From assembly GCA_023101725.1 (NCBI GenBank), contig JALJCO010012873.1:372001-436000 (forward strand): a DNA stretch of 64,000 nt, written 5' to 3'. A program made the translations under genes and the position numbers. Each line of letters starts with the position of its first letter. Position 1 is the stretch's first letter. Shown here piece after piece: positions 1 through 11,059 of the stretch. The DNA comes from Atherinomorus stipes. Lineage: Eukaryota; Chordata; Actinopteri; Atheriniformes; Atherinidae. The notes beneath the pieces were generated by a model that saw only the letters and a list, made by a program, of their open reading frames with translations, was not told the origin of the DNA and did no database searches.

Positions 1-237
1 GGTCTACTTTGGTCAAATTGGACCATCAACACTGTAAAGATCTGGAGAAATCCGCAGCTCTTTTATTAGTAGATAAAACTCTTGGACCTTGTGATTTAAT
101 TTCTTTTTCTTTTGTAAAGATGTAAAAAAAAAAAAAGAAAAACTGTTTTAGTCACAAGATGTGGTATGATAACTGAGGGAGATGTAGGCAAACAAACACT
201 TCTGTTTTGAGCTGCAACAATGAAACAAAAAGCTTAA

Positions 238-1022
238 AGGAGTGATGACATAACAGTTAAAAACTAGTTTATGTTGTTGGCATTACTTTATATGTAAATA
301 CTCCAAAGAAAAAAACAGCATTTTTTACAGCGGAGTATTGTTTTGAAACGCCAGACCTCACTTCCTCAGTAATACAGTTGGGTCCGGTGATGATATGGAG
401 CTTTACCCGGAGACCACGTTGACTTCATTTTGATTGGCTACACCTTATTTCGCTATGACCTTATTTGGAGAATCTAGGTCAAGCTGCGGTCGGACTTTGC
501 TAAAGGCTAACTGCTAGCAGAATGGGCACTTCAGACAGTGTGAGCTACGTTTATCAGACAAGACAGCATTTAGAAAATAAATAAACTTACAGGTAATGAC
601 AAGGTTGTGGCCCCCTCCCTCAGTGTTGCTGCAGAAGTTTTCTTTTAAATCCATTTGTTTGAAAATCCAGACCTGACTGCACAGAAGTTACTACTAGCTC
701 CATACACGCAGCTGAATCAGACAGGGAGGGGAGGGGGGGAGCGGACGGTGCATAAACCGTTAGGAGAGAGAGAGGGGGGGGGCACTGTTTACTTGATAGT
801 GTGCTCTTATTGGAGCAATTAAATTACGTAGAATGATAGAACTACGTAGAATGATAGCCTGCTGTCTGATTCAACTGTTTCTGAGCAGAGAGACAAAGCT
901 GACAGACCATAAACAGGAACTTTGATTCTCACTCTGGACATTCACATGGCCTCATCAGTGCACAACAGATCATATTATACACCCAAAACCCCAGAAAAGT
1001 GAAATTTGATGTCATGACACCT
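238..1022. mobile_element. TTAA-flanked foldback-type element A
   Basis: The ends are imperfect inverted repeats: the left begins AGGAGTGATGACAT after TTAA (234-237) and the right ends ATGTCATGACACCT before TTAA (1023-1026). The interior holds G-rich tracts and a short direct repeat (ACGTAGAATGATAG twice near 825-858), and no coding region that I can support. It is probably a non-autonomous DNA transposon with TTAA target duplication (Kolobok- or piggyBac-like by inference). The left end is the weaker of the two. Confidence 0.45.
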
Positions 1023-1026
1023 TTAA

Positions 1027-1721
1027 AGGGACTTGAGGCAGGAATTTGAAAAAAAACAAACATGAATGTCCCTTTTTTTCATACTAACGGGTGATAAAGC
1101 ACTAAATACCAAAAATAACGTTTCCACCCGTGTTTCTCTCCGTTGCCTTGAACAGGCTGTGTGCTGCAAAATGCGCTGCAATTTGGTGTCCGAATTTCCC
1201 GCGCTGCCCTGCGGACGTGACGTCAAATGACGCTACATCCGCAGTTTTGTAGGAAAAGACGGTCACGTTAAATAAAAACACCGTAAGTGATAGTTATGGA
1301 TTATTCTGCCGTCAGAATACGATCTAGATCAACTGAAAGACACTAAAAATTGTAACTTCGAAGAAAAAGCTTAGTAAACAACATAATAGTTTTCCAGCTC
1401 TGCCATGCGGACGTGACGTCACATGACGCTACATCCGCTGTTTTGATATCAGAGGAAGCCGGTTGCGGTAAATTCAAACACTGTAAGTGATTGTTATGGA
1501 TTATTCTGCCGTCAGCAAACGATCCAGATCAACTGAAAGACCACTACAAGGTATATACCACTACCACTACAAAGTATAACTACGGTGAGGAAGGTGAGTA
1601 AACAGCATCATAGCTTCAGTTTGTGCACGCTCCCGTGACGGCTTGGCTCGTGGCTGCAGTTACCTGAAGCGCCAATCGCGGCAGTCGCGAGTTTCATTTC
1701 TTAATCTTGCCTCAAGTCCCT
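1027..1721. mobile_element. TTAA-flanked element B with internal tandem duplication
   Basis: Termini AGGGACTTGAGGCA and TGCCTCAAGTCCCT are perfect inverted repeats flanked on both sides by TTAA (1023-1026 and 1722-1725). Inside, a roughly 196-bp segment occurs twice in direct order (about 1210-1400 and 1406-1610). Both copies contain a TGACGTCA palindrome (1218-1225 and 1414-1421) and the block GTTATGGATTATTCTGCCGT. No transposase is present, so this is a non-autonomous element. The superfamily is inferred from the TTAA target only. Confidence 0.7.
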
Positions 1722-1725
1722 TTAA

Positions 1726-2148
1726 AGGTGATAGCTACAAGTTGCTCGTCAAAACAATTCATTTTTCAAAATTAATACATTCACAGGATTTCTAGAGGGG
1801 TGCAAAGTAAAAGTATTGATTTACAAAAACAAGTAGCATATAAATAATTGTTTCATTAATTTTGACAGGTCCAAAATTTTTAAATATATACAGCAGATGA
1901 CTATGCCAACATCTACACTGAAGGATTCTGCCCCATTAGCATTATCTCACGAGTTGCTAGATTGACTGCTCTGTGTAGAAATAGCATCTTTCTTGCATTA
2001 CATTTCTCAAATTCAAGCTGACAAAGCAGGTTGAGGCTGAAGGTAGCAAAGGAACTCAAAAGCCTGCGAAGGTTGCTGCTGTCCTCGTGACAATCCATCG
2101 TCAAGCCAGATGGTTATTACTATTGGTATTTTTCTAATGCCTATTCAC
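1726..2148. mobile_element. TTAA element family C, copy 1 (right end lost)
   Basis: It starts AGGTGATAGCTAC directly after TTAA and is homologous in the same orientation to the complete copy at 41927-42425. Shared blocks include GTGTAGAAATAGCATCTT and GAAGGTAGCAAAGGA. The right terminal repeat seen in the other copy is not recognisable here, so this copy is truncated or diverged. Confidence 0.65.
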
Positions 2149-2365
2149 TTAAAAGATAACTTTCTTTTTTTCCCACGTGGACCTTATTTCTGTGAGTTTG
2201 TACATTCATTTACTCACCGGTAAAATTTCTGTTTCACTTTGACTCCTTTTTAGATGAACTCGCCCTCCAGCGTACATCTACTGTATCTAATGATAGAGAC
2301 GGAGCAGCCTCTCTATAAGGCATTATCTGCAGCAAAACTCCTTAATGTCACCAATACTTTAGGAC
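2149..2365. mobile_element. Fragment of the TTAAAGGGGAAGTT element family
   Basis: The order of blocks (TTAAAAGATAACTT, a T-run, ACATTCATTTACTCACC, then GGCATTATCTGC and AACTCCTTMAKKTCACCAAT) parallels the left half of the full-length element at 14879-15490. It is a diverged half copy abutting element C. Confidence 0.5.
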
Positions 2366-2378
2366 GAATGAACAAGTT

Positions 2379-2460
2379 TACCCCCCCCCCCCCTCCCCCC
2401 AGTATAATATATGTAATAATATAATATAATATATATAATAATATAATATATAATATGTCT
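2379..2460. repeat. Poly-C run and AT-rich simple repeat
   Basis: A C-rich run of about 20 bases is followed by about 60 bases of TAATATA-type repeat. It is low-complexity DNA with no gene. Confidence 0.8.
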
Positions 2461-2664
2461 CACTTGAAATATTTGATATATTTGCCATGATGGAAAATCA
2501 GATTATGAGATTTACAAATGATCACATTTGGCTTTAATCAACATTATATTTCAGAACGGAGTTAAACTAACATTACTAACTGGGTTATTGTTAAGTCAAT
2601 CACAATCAGTCAAATACTTAACTAAGTAAAAACATAAAAATGTAAAATCATAACCTCAACATAA

Positions 2665-3030
2665 AATTTAATTTAAGTTTTATTTGTATAGCACCAATCC
2701 GCAGCAAGGTCATCTCAATACTGTAGACTTACACAGTCCAATTTAATACCAAGTGTAGTTAAAGTATAATCCAATTGAAATAAATCCATTGTTTATCCAC
2801 ATTGGTCCAGTTTATGATCATAACTGGGTTCATATAAACCAATTCATGAAAATGAATTACCTAGCAAAGGAGACCAATGAAGTTCATCAATCCTGGGCTG
2901 CACAGGGAGACAGTAGAGAGGAAAACCTCCCTTTATGAAGATTAAAACCTCCACCAGGACCAGAATCAGGAAAGAGAACCTCCATCAGGACCAGAACCAG
3001 GAAGGAAAACCACCATCAGATGAGTTGTGG
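2665..3030. repeat. Dispersed repeat with reiterated AGGACCAGAAYCAGGAA
   Basis: The start TTTATTTGTATAGCACCAAT and the later GGAAAACCTCC and CCAGGACCAGAATCAGGAA blocks resemble a dispersed repeat common in fish genomes. The AGGACCAGAAYCAGGAA block occurs twice, 36 bp apart. The class is not determined. Confidence 0.4.
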
Positions 3031-3230
3031 TTCTGATGAGTTTGACCCCCTGATCTAAACTGTCATCATGTTTAACTTTGGCCTTTATTTATTTGATATG
3101 TTTATTGTTCTTCTGTGTTCAGTTGTTCATTTAAAGGTTTGATGAAGATATAAAATAATAACCTTTTTCACAAAAATGCGTAAAAATTAGGCTTTTCTTT
3201 TAAAAAAAACACACCATGGTTATCAACATA

Positions 3231-3822
3231 CATACTCAAAAATAGATGTACCAATTGGTACTTAAAAGGGTACAAAGCTTGTTGCTGGGGGGGTTCCTTT
3301 TTGAAAGACATTTCTGTACCCCTCGGTCCTGGTCCATTTTTGTACCTTATCAATCTGTATGAATTAATAAAGTAAAATTAAACCAATTAAAAATGATTAA
3401 TAAAAGTCAATAAAATAGAGATTATGACAACAATCAAAGATGCTAATAATAAATGAATAATTAATTTATAAATATTAGGCCAAACACATATATAATTATA
3501 GATGTAATTACTACTATGATTACAATGATTATTGTGAAAATCATAATATAATAATTATAATTATACTACTGTTTAGAAGGACTGCTATTTATAGTTACTG
3601 TACAAGATACATACATTTTTCTATGCTGCAGGTACCCTTGGGATTGACATGGTACAAATTTATACTTTATATTATTTTGGACCCTTTTTCACCGTATATA
3701 GGTACACTTCTGGCCTCATAAAGACCAATATTGTACTTTTGAGAGAACATTTGTAAAAAAATAAAATAAAATACCTACAGGTATAGAAATGTTCCTGTCT
3801 CGTACCTCTATTTTTGAGTGTG
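3231..3822. mobile_element. Tc1/mariner-type MITE with TA target duplication
   Basis: The inverted ends CATACTCAAAAATAG and CTATTTTTGAGTGTG are both flanked by TA (3229-3230 and 3823-3824). The arms contain further matching GTACC blocks. There is no coding capacity. The TA duplication points to Tc1/mariner-type mobilisation. Confidence 0.65.
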
Positions 3823-3878
3823 TAAAACCAGTCGTAATTACTAAATGAAGCTATAATAGAAGCTTCATGTCAGGAGTG

Positions 3879-4262
3879 TCATAGGTGGGTCCTGCAGGGT
3901 CACTGTCCTGCAGGTTTTAGTTGCTTCTTGCTGCAGCACACCTGAATCAGATTAATGTGCGACAGTAGATGTGACAGTTGGGTCCTGTCACTTTGCCTCT
4001 AATTAATCATGCGCCCTGGCTTCTTGGCCACAGGGACATCCCTTTGGCTGACTGCTTAGTATGCATGACTCTCACCTGGGAGTCTGGAGTATCAAATCCC
4101 ACCTGGGCCCTCATTGTGTACTTCCCACAAATGGGTCTACAAACTTGGACAGAACTTGAAACAAGTAAAGCTATTTAATTTGAATCAGATGTGTTGGAGC
4201 AGGAAACATCGAAAACCTGCAGGATTGTGGTCTTTGAGGACTGGGGCTGGATACCACTGCTC
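3879..4262. mobile_element. Foldback element carrying an inserted tRNA-like repeat
   Basis: The left arm (CCTGCAGGTTTTAG then CAGCACACCTGAATCAGATT) and the right arm, read on the other strand (CCTGCAGGTTTTCGATG then CCAACACATCTGATTCAAATT), are inverted copies, so this looks like a palindromic DNA element. Its centre is interrupted by a copy of the tRNA-Glu-like module (next entry). Confidence 0.5.
3978..4145 (+). repeat. tRNA-Glu-like module, degenerate copy
   Basis: Sense orientation on +. It has an A-box-like CTTTGGCTGACTG, an anticodon-region remnant GACTCTCACCTGGGAG and a decayed B box (GAGTATCAAATCC). It matches the modules at 7.7 and 55.7-56.6 kb, including the flanking TTGGCCACAGGGAC block. 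It is not a functional tRNA gene. Confidence 0.55.
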
Positions 4263-4269
4263 TATGTGA

Positions 4270-7150
4270 TGCTCACTGAAGAGCCATGAGAGAACTGAAA
4301 GAGATGCCTCCTGAGGGAGCCAACCAAAAGGACCGAATCTTTAAAAAGAGCAAGACTCACTGAATGCCATACATATGGATTTATATTGCTTTCAGAGGTA
4401 AATTTTGCACAGATCTGATATAAAGTATTGACTTTGGAATCTGCATTAAGGATTGCTCAGTTCTATACTTGTTTCCCATGTACATTCCTATCTTTGCTTG
4501 CTTTGGCCTGTGAAAAAAATGCCTTCGCTCCATATTTTATCATTAAAGACATTCCACTTTGGTTTTCCGGGAGATGCTCCACTAAAAACGCTTTATTTGA
4601 ATAATGCTCCACCATTTTTAGCTTAATAATGACCGAGCATTCATTATCCTCACTGCACACAAATATGAGGACATTCTGCCGCTCGTTGTTTGTCAAAGCT
4701 CAAAACGCTCCCGTTGGTTGATGCAAGCAAGCCACTGTCAGATGTACCAAGACAAAGCTGTTGTTTCATGTGGGCTTCGCCTGACCTCAGTGATCTCAGC
4801 CATGCAAACTAGACAATTAGTTTGCATGTTCGTGATTGCATGCAAATGCAATAACTGCTTTTTCACCTCTGATTCTGCTCTCATAGCTGTATCACTGTGT
4901 TGTCACTATAATACTGACATTGTTGGTCTTATCTCTTTCAAAACTGAATCCGATGGATGACTGATACAATAAATAATTCATCTTTATAGGATGGAGCAAT
5001 GAAAATATTTAAAAGAAATTCCTTTCAGAGACCAAACAGAGTCTATAAAGTGAAATGGAGTCATTCATTCAGACTATCTTTCCTCGGATTAATTTGTACT
5101 TTACTGCAACTGATTACATTGTGCTTCAAGCTGCGAATGTACTTTTTTTTCCTCAGTGCATGAAGAAAGCATAAACAGCACGTTGCAGATCAAGCACACT
5201 GATAAAAACCAGAAGATTTGAGCTATTTTGGAGTCTTACCCATGCATCCCCTCATCTCAAAGTTCCAGGGCAAACTGAAAAAGGTAATCTCATTTGTAAT
5301 GTGTGACAGCTTATTTGCAAGTATGTACACTGGCAATTTTTTAATGGGCCCGCCAGTGATGCTTCTTCCGCTCTTAAAGCTGATTTCACAAAGACACCCT
5401 GGAACAGTTTAGATGACACACTGCCATCGCCTGTGAACTCGAGTTATCAATCAAGCACCAATTAACATGCTCGGCTAGAAGAAATCAAGGGCTCTTTGAT
5501 GTTCGGCGGTTAGGAAGGGGAGCTGAGCATGTCACTGACGTGATGGGCTTCAATTTCATCCACAACATGTGAAAAGAAAGATGCTCACAGGCCAACAGAA
5601 CAGATAACTACTGTAATACATGTTTTTCTTTTGCTTTTTTGGTTTAACTGATTTCAACAGGACGGTTTCGTGAAGACTCAGTCAGTGAACTCAACCGAAC
5701 TTGTCAAATTTGAGTATTTAAATTGTTCCAGCATCGGATATCCTGTTTTATTTGCTGGTTGTAACAATGTCTTCTCGCCCCCACCACTTCCTCTGAAACA
5801 GGTGAACCTCAAACGTAGCAGCGAGCACAGCAGCTGCAGGGTCGGCGTGCACTTCCTCCTTAAAGCGTGAGTGAAAGGATCTTGTTTTGCACCTTTGTGC
5901 TAAATAAGAAAACAAGAAACCAGTTGTCTTCCAAAAGCTGCTCTTTTGGTTTCGATAAGGCCCAGTTTTCAGGAATCAAAGGCTTGTGATGATATCATTC
6001 GGGTTACATCCGAACAAGTGAAACCGAGACGAGCGAAGTGATGTCTGTGTACATTTGGAGATAATGTAATTTAGTTTCTGTCTATTATCAGCATGAGTAG
6101 GCAGGCAAGTCAAGGTGCTTTGCTCAAAAACAACAGCAAGATGCTTGCAGAGAGGAAGAAAGGAAAGAAAATCAACAAATCTGTGTCTCAGAACTCTGTA
6201 TGTTCTGTTAATTAGAGCCGAGATAGCAGAGTTTAGTCTTCAAGCGCAACCACATTACAGAGTCATGCTAAATGAGGAAAAACAAAAGTAGGAGACAGGC
6301 AGACTCGCTACAAAAACTATGTCCCAAAGCTACTAATCAAACAACTCCTGATCTAGATCTAGACCTCAGATTACACTAATGAATTCTAATTCTTATGTTT
6401 TAGCATGTAAATATGTATTAAAGTGGTAGACGGAGACAATCCCTGCCTACAGCAAAGGTTTTAGCATAAATGATTCGCACTTGTGAGCTTCATGCAGCAC
6501 CTTTGAAGCCTTTTTGAAGCAGCAGGATTTTGCAGCGATATTCTGATTTTTCCTTTTTTTTTTCTGTTTTGTGCATTTGCCAGTTAACATGGCTTTTTTT
6601 TTTCTAAGTATTATCAACTGTCTTACCTCTGAGGGAAATGCTTTCAGCTGGCTGGCTTCCTCACCAACAACAGACTAAGCTCTTTGTCTGATATTATCGA
6701 CCGAAAACCTGGACAACACACATCGCTATCAGAACTGGTTTTGCACAACACAGCGTCAGTAAGAATACACAAAACTTTAAAATGCGACGCAGTTTTGAAC
6801 CAAAGCCAATAAAGGAGAGATGCGTTTTTGAGGGAAGTCAAATTTAAGAGGCTTGATTTTTCTGTTTGTGGAGGATTTTTTTTTTTTTGTCAGAGTTATA
6901 AGTCTGCAGGGTCAAAAGTTCAAGCAAGTAATCTCTTTAACTGTGATTTATTTATTTATTGTTTTTAATTCCATGAAACAAAGAATTAACCCGTTGGTAC
7001 CAGATGTCCTGTGTGCAGGACATGATGTCAAGCCCTTCAAGCTCCTTTGTACATGTTGTACACCATTGGACAGTTAAGAGTCTTCATATCTGAATGATGT
7101 ATACTATTCTAGGCTACAATCGTAACTGTACATTCAGTAAACGAATGCAA
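4270..7150. other. Non-coding DNA, no gene recognised
   Basis: Only short unconnected reading frames are present and none resembles a known family. I see no repeat pair or RNA gene in this stretch apart from T-rich runs near 6550-6605 and 6878-6890. Confidence 0.5.
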
Positions 7151-7682
7151 TAATACACTGCCTGGCCCAAAAAAAAGGGTCATACTCTAATATTTTGTTG
7201 GACTGCTTTAAGCTTTGATTACGGCAGCATTCGCTGTGGCATTGTTTCAATAAGCTTCTGCAATGTCACAAGATTTATTTCCATTCAGTGTTGCATTCAT
7301 TTTTCACAAAGATCTTGCAGTGATGATGGTAGAGTCTGACCACAGCCTTCTCCAGCACATCCCAAAGATTCTCAATGGGCTAAATGTGTCCATCACTCTG
7401 GAACAGTGTAAATCTGGACTCATTAGACCACTTGACCTTCTTCCCTTGCTCCAGAGTCCAATCTTTACGCTCCCTACCATATTGAAGCCTTTTTTTCTAC
7501 AGTTAGCTTCACTGATTAGTGGTTTTCTTAAAGGTAGAGTCTGAGTTGAGTTTCCCCCATGAAATGAAATTCTGGACTTGTGTGAGTGAAATCTGGCTTA
7601 ATCCACAACTTTGGGCCTTTGCTTTCGTGTGGTGGTGAGTTTGGTTTGCAACTCCCCCTCCCCTGACTGTATTTCACCTTTT

Positions 7683-7850
7683 CCCTTGTGGCAAGGTATG
7701 AAACAGAGGGCCCAGGTGGGATTTGATCCCCAGACTCCAGGGAGAGAGTCATGCGCGCTCACCATTCAGCCAAAGGGACATCCTTGTGGCCAAGTAGCCA
7801 GGGCGCATGATCACTCGGAGGCATAGTGACAGGACTGTCAACTGCCACAC
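7683..7850 (-). repeat. tRNA-Glu-like module, antisense copy
   Basis: On the - strand it reads CCCTTTGGCTGAATGGT (A-box region), then an anticodon-region block and GGGGATCAAATCC (B-box region), followed by GGGCCCTCTGTTTCATACC. It carries the same TGGCCACAAGGATG and TGACAGGACTGTCAACTG flanks as the 56 kb copies. It is a decayed repeat, not a tRNA gene. Confidence 0.6.
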
Positions 7851-7954
7851 CTTTGTTTTGGTGTGTTTGGAACGTTTCTGGGTGGAGATTTACATGTTGT
7901 CTCTAGCCAATGACAGAGCAAAGGGTGTAGCATTCTGTTGGGATAAACTCATTG

Positions 7955-8538
7955 GGTCTCATTCATGAAACGTGAGCAGAGCGAATTTGTGTGTAAACTG
8001 TTAGTAGACGTAAATTTACGTGAATCTGGCATTCATCAACATTTTAGTAGCTCTGATCTGTTCGTAGCTACAAACAAACTCTACACATGCTCTCGACTGT
8101 GTGTAATGCTTGTGTAAATTTACAAACACTTATAAATAATGCTTGTCCCTGTTGTAAACTACAATTTAAATTCATATTGCGCTCTTTTATGGACAGATTC
8201 AGTTGAAAACGCATGCTGCATGCCCCCCCCCTCAAAAAATGACCACATCACCTTTTTCACACAGAGGTTTTGTTCTGTATTTGCTTTCTTTTTCGGAGTG
8301 AGGTTCAATCTGAACCTCCTTTTATGGAGCTCATTGCTGATTCATGGGTGGAGATTTATGCAAACGAGTGATTACCGGGCGCGTGCTGTCAATTTACAAT
8401 TCATGATCCTACAAAGGTGTTTATGATCCAATCTGAGTTTCACGAATGTGTTCCTGAATCCGGAGTAAGTTTTTAGTGGAGTAGGCCTTTACGAGTAAAT
8501 CTGTTAGTAAATTTACTAACGTTTCATGAATGAGACCC
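7955..8538. mobile_element. Foldback element with GGGTCTCATTCATGAAACG ends
   Basis: The inverted ends GGGTCTCATTCATGAAACGT and ACGTTTCATGAATGAGACCC are perfect. The flanks share ATT, a possible 3-bp target duplication as in PIF/Harbinger elements. The interior repeats GTAAATTTAC-type motifs. It has no coding capacity and lies inside the 7532-8843 element. Confidence 0.65.
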
Positions 8539-9559
8539 ATTGATTGAAGCAATTTTTTTTTTTTTTTTTTTTAAATGTCGACTGGCTGACACCAGATTCA
8601 CTCGAATTCTCGATAAAAATGGTGGATGCAGCTAAGAAAGGGAAGTGTTTTGCAGGAAAAGGAGCTTTAGATGGTGCACGTTCGAAGACCATGGATTATT
8701 ATTGGTTTGGCTTTCACCCACTCTCTAGCTTTGAAGGGGATGCTTGGGGCTGAAGAGTGATGTGACCATTAGCCCAAGGGGAGGGGCTCTCAGTTTGAAT
8801 AGTGTTTACAAACAGAAATGGGGGAACACTCCAGACTCTACCTTTAAGACCACACTGCTGTTCAATCCCTTGAGTTCCCTTCACATTGTGCATGTGGAAT
8901 TGCTCTTACTTTCACTATGAAGCATAACCCTGAGTTCTACTGTTGTTTTTCTTCAATTTGATCTCATTTTTTTCTGGCCACATTTCTTCCTGGAAGACGA
9001 TGGGTCCACACTATCCTTCCAGTTTTTAATACTGTGTTGGACAGTTCTGAACCCAGTTTTAGTAATTTCTGCATCTCTTTAGATGTTTTCTCTGCCTGAT
9101 GTTGCCAATGATTTGACCCTTCTCAGACAGACTAGCATCTTTTCCACAGCCATGGGATGTGTCTTTCTACATGATTGTTCAGGAAAGGAGAAGCAACTCA
9201 TTGCACCAGTTGGGGTTAAATAACTTGTTGCCAGCTGAGAGATAATCACCCATGCAGTAATTATCCAATAGGAGGCTCGTACCTATTTGTTTAGTTCAGT
9301 CTAGGTGGCGAGTTTTTTTTGGCCCAGCAGTGTATATGTAATGTACCTTTGAAGTTGTTCTGTGCTCCAGTAGCAGATGATGCTGCAGCATAAAGGTCCT
9401 GTTACATCAGCAAGGCTCCAGTATGATGCACAGCTCAAAACAATAACAGGAAGACTCACAACACATCTTAGATCTCTATGAACGAAATGTTCCAGTTGAA
9501 AATCTTTACTCATCACATGGTGGAATGTGTCAGACTGATCAAAGGAAATCTAAATTTTT

Positions 9560-10210
9560 AATCCATGGAGGTCTGGATTCAGAATCACCCTCCAAATAAA
9601 AGTGGAAAGATCAGATCACAGTCAGACCCAACTACTGAGGAAACTCCTCCAAACCATCAAAATGAGGTTCTGTAATGTGTGGGCCTCCACGTGTCTGTAG
9701 GACCTCCATACAACATCTGGACATGTTCCTGATAACATCTCCTCCAAGACCTCGATCCGGACGTCAGTCAACTCCTGAACAGTCTGGTACCAGACATGAT
9801 GTCCCTGAGGTGCTGGACTGGATTCAGGTCTGGTGAACATGCAGGCCAGTCCACACCATCAAGGCCTTCATCATGTAGGACCTGCTGACAGACTGCAGCC
9901 ACATGAGGCCGAGCACCGTCCTGCATCAGAGGGAACCAGGTCTCACTGCAGCAGCATATGGTCCGACAATGGATCAAGGATCTTGTGTCTGATGGCAGTC
10001 AGGGTACCTCTGGCTAGCGCATGGAGGTCCTCTCCAAAGATACGCCTCCCCAGACCATCACTGACCCACTGCCAAACTGGTGTGCTGGAAAATGTTGCAG
10101 TAGCAGAACATTCTCCATGGCGTCTCCAGACTCTGTCACGTCTGTCATGTGTTCAATGTGAACCTGCTCTCATACCCCCCATGGAGTCTGTTTCTGACAG
10201 TTTGAACACG
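9560..10210 (-). pseudogene. Tc1/mariner transposase remnant
   Basis: On the - strand, fragments in shifting frames give the family signatures GSVMVWGGVS, MQDGARPHVA and DWPACSPDLNPVQHL, the second and third catalytic blocks of Tc1/mariner DDE transposases. Stops and frame changes separate them (for example after SLEGRTSMR near 10018), so no functional protein is possible. The N-terminal half is missing. Upstream on this strand the sequence runs into the minisatellite at 10317-11052. Confidence 0.75.
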
Positions 10211-10316
10211 TTAGTGGCTGCTGGAGGTCATTTTGTAGGACTGTGGGTGGTCCTCCTGGTCCTTCTTCACAGACAAACAAATAGGGGTCCTGTTGTCCTC
10301 CTACGTCCTGTTCAAT

Positions 10317-11052
10317 GTCTCCTGGTATACTGGCCTGTCTCCTGGTATACTGGTCCGTCTCCTGGTATACTGGCCTGTCTCCTGGTATACTGGTCCGTCT
10401 CCTGGTATACTGGTCCGTCTCCTGGTATACTGGTCCGTCTCCTGGTATACTGGTCTGTCTCCTGGTATACTGGTCCGTCTCCTGGTATACTGGTCCGTCT
10501 CCTGGTATACTGGTCTGTCTCCTGGTATACTGGTCCGTCTCCTGGTATACTGGTCCGTCTCCTGGTATACTCGTCTGTCTCCTGGTAGGCCTGTCTCCTG
10601 GTATACTGGTTCATCTCCTGGTATACCGGTCTGTCTCCTGGTACACTGGTCCGTCTTCTGGTATACTGGCCTGACTGCTGGTGTACTGGTCTTTTTTCTG
10701 GTATACTGGCCTGTCTCCTGGTATACTGGTCTGTCTCCTGGTATACTGGTCCGTCTCCTGGTATAGTGGTCCGTCTCCTGGTATACTCGTCTGTCTCCTG
10801 GTAGGCCTGTCTCCTGGTATACTGGTTCATCTCCTGGTATACCGGTCTGTCTCCTGGTACACTGGTCCGTCTTCTGGTATACTGGCCTGACTGCTGGTGT
10901 ACTGGTCTTTTTTCTGGTATACTGGCCTGTCTCCTGGTATACTGGTCTGTCTCCTGGTACACTGGTCCGTCTCCTGGTGTAGTGGTCTATTTTCTGGTAT
11001 ACTGGCCTGTCTCCTGGTATACTGGTCTGTCTCCTGGTATACTGGCCTGTTG
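10317..11052. repeat. 20-bp minisatellite array with 216-bp higher-order duplication
   Basis: About 36 tandem copies of CCTGGTATACTGGTCYGTCT are present. Most are exactly 20 bp and one variant unit is shortened (GGTAGGCCTGTCT). The shortened unit and the run of variant units after it occur twice, offset by 216 bp (10581 and 10797), so a block of units was duplicated as a whole. The unit has no stop codon in several frames, which creates long meaningless reading frames on both strands. The array sits beside the Tc1 transposase relic. Confidence 0.95.
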
Positions 11053-11059
11053 AACAGTG

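Larger units (their letters stand above)
7532..8843. mobile_element. TTAA-flanked element inserted in the Tc1 remnant
   Basis: The termini AGGTAGAGTCTG and CAGACTCTACCT are perfect inverted repeats, each bordered by TTAA (7528-7531 and 8844-8847). Removing the element and one TTAA rejoins the Tc1 sequence, so insertion at TTAA is directly visible. Inside are two younger insertions: a tRNA-Glu-like module and the GGGTCTC-ended element. Confidence 0.75.
7156..9332. mobile_element. Tc1-like transposon remnant, interrupted
   Basis: The ends CACTGCCTGGCCCAAAAA and TTTTTTGGCCCAGCAGTG are inverted repeats flanked by TA. The left part reads the reverse complement of a Tc1-type transposase C-terminal half (CTCCAGCACATCCCAAAGATTCTCAATGG block). 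The right part, from 8848, holds the N-terminal DNA-binding half. The coding region is full of stops and indels and is split at a TTAA by the element at 7532-8843. It is a dead element, with family assignment by resemblance to fish Tc1 elements. Confidence 0.75.

Noticed and set aside
10317..11052. CRISPR-like regular array
   Set aside because: The units are directly contiguous with no unique spacers, and the DNA is vertebrate. It is a minisatellite.
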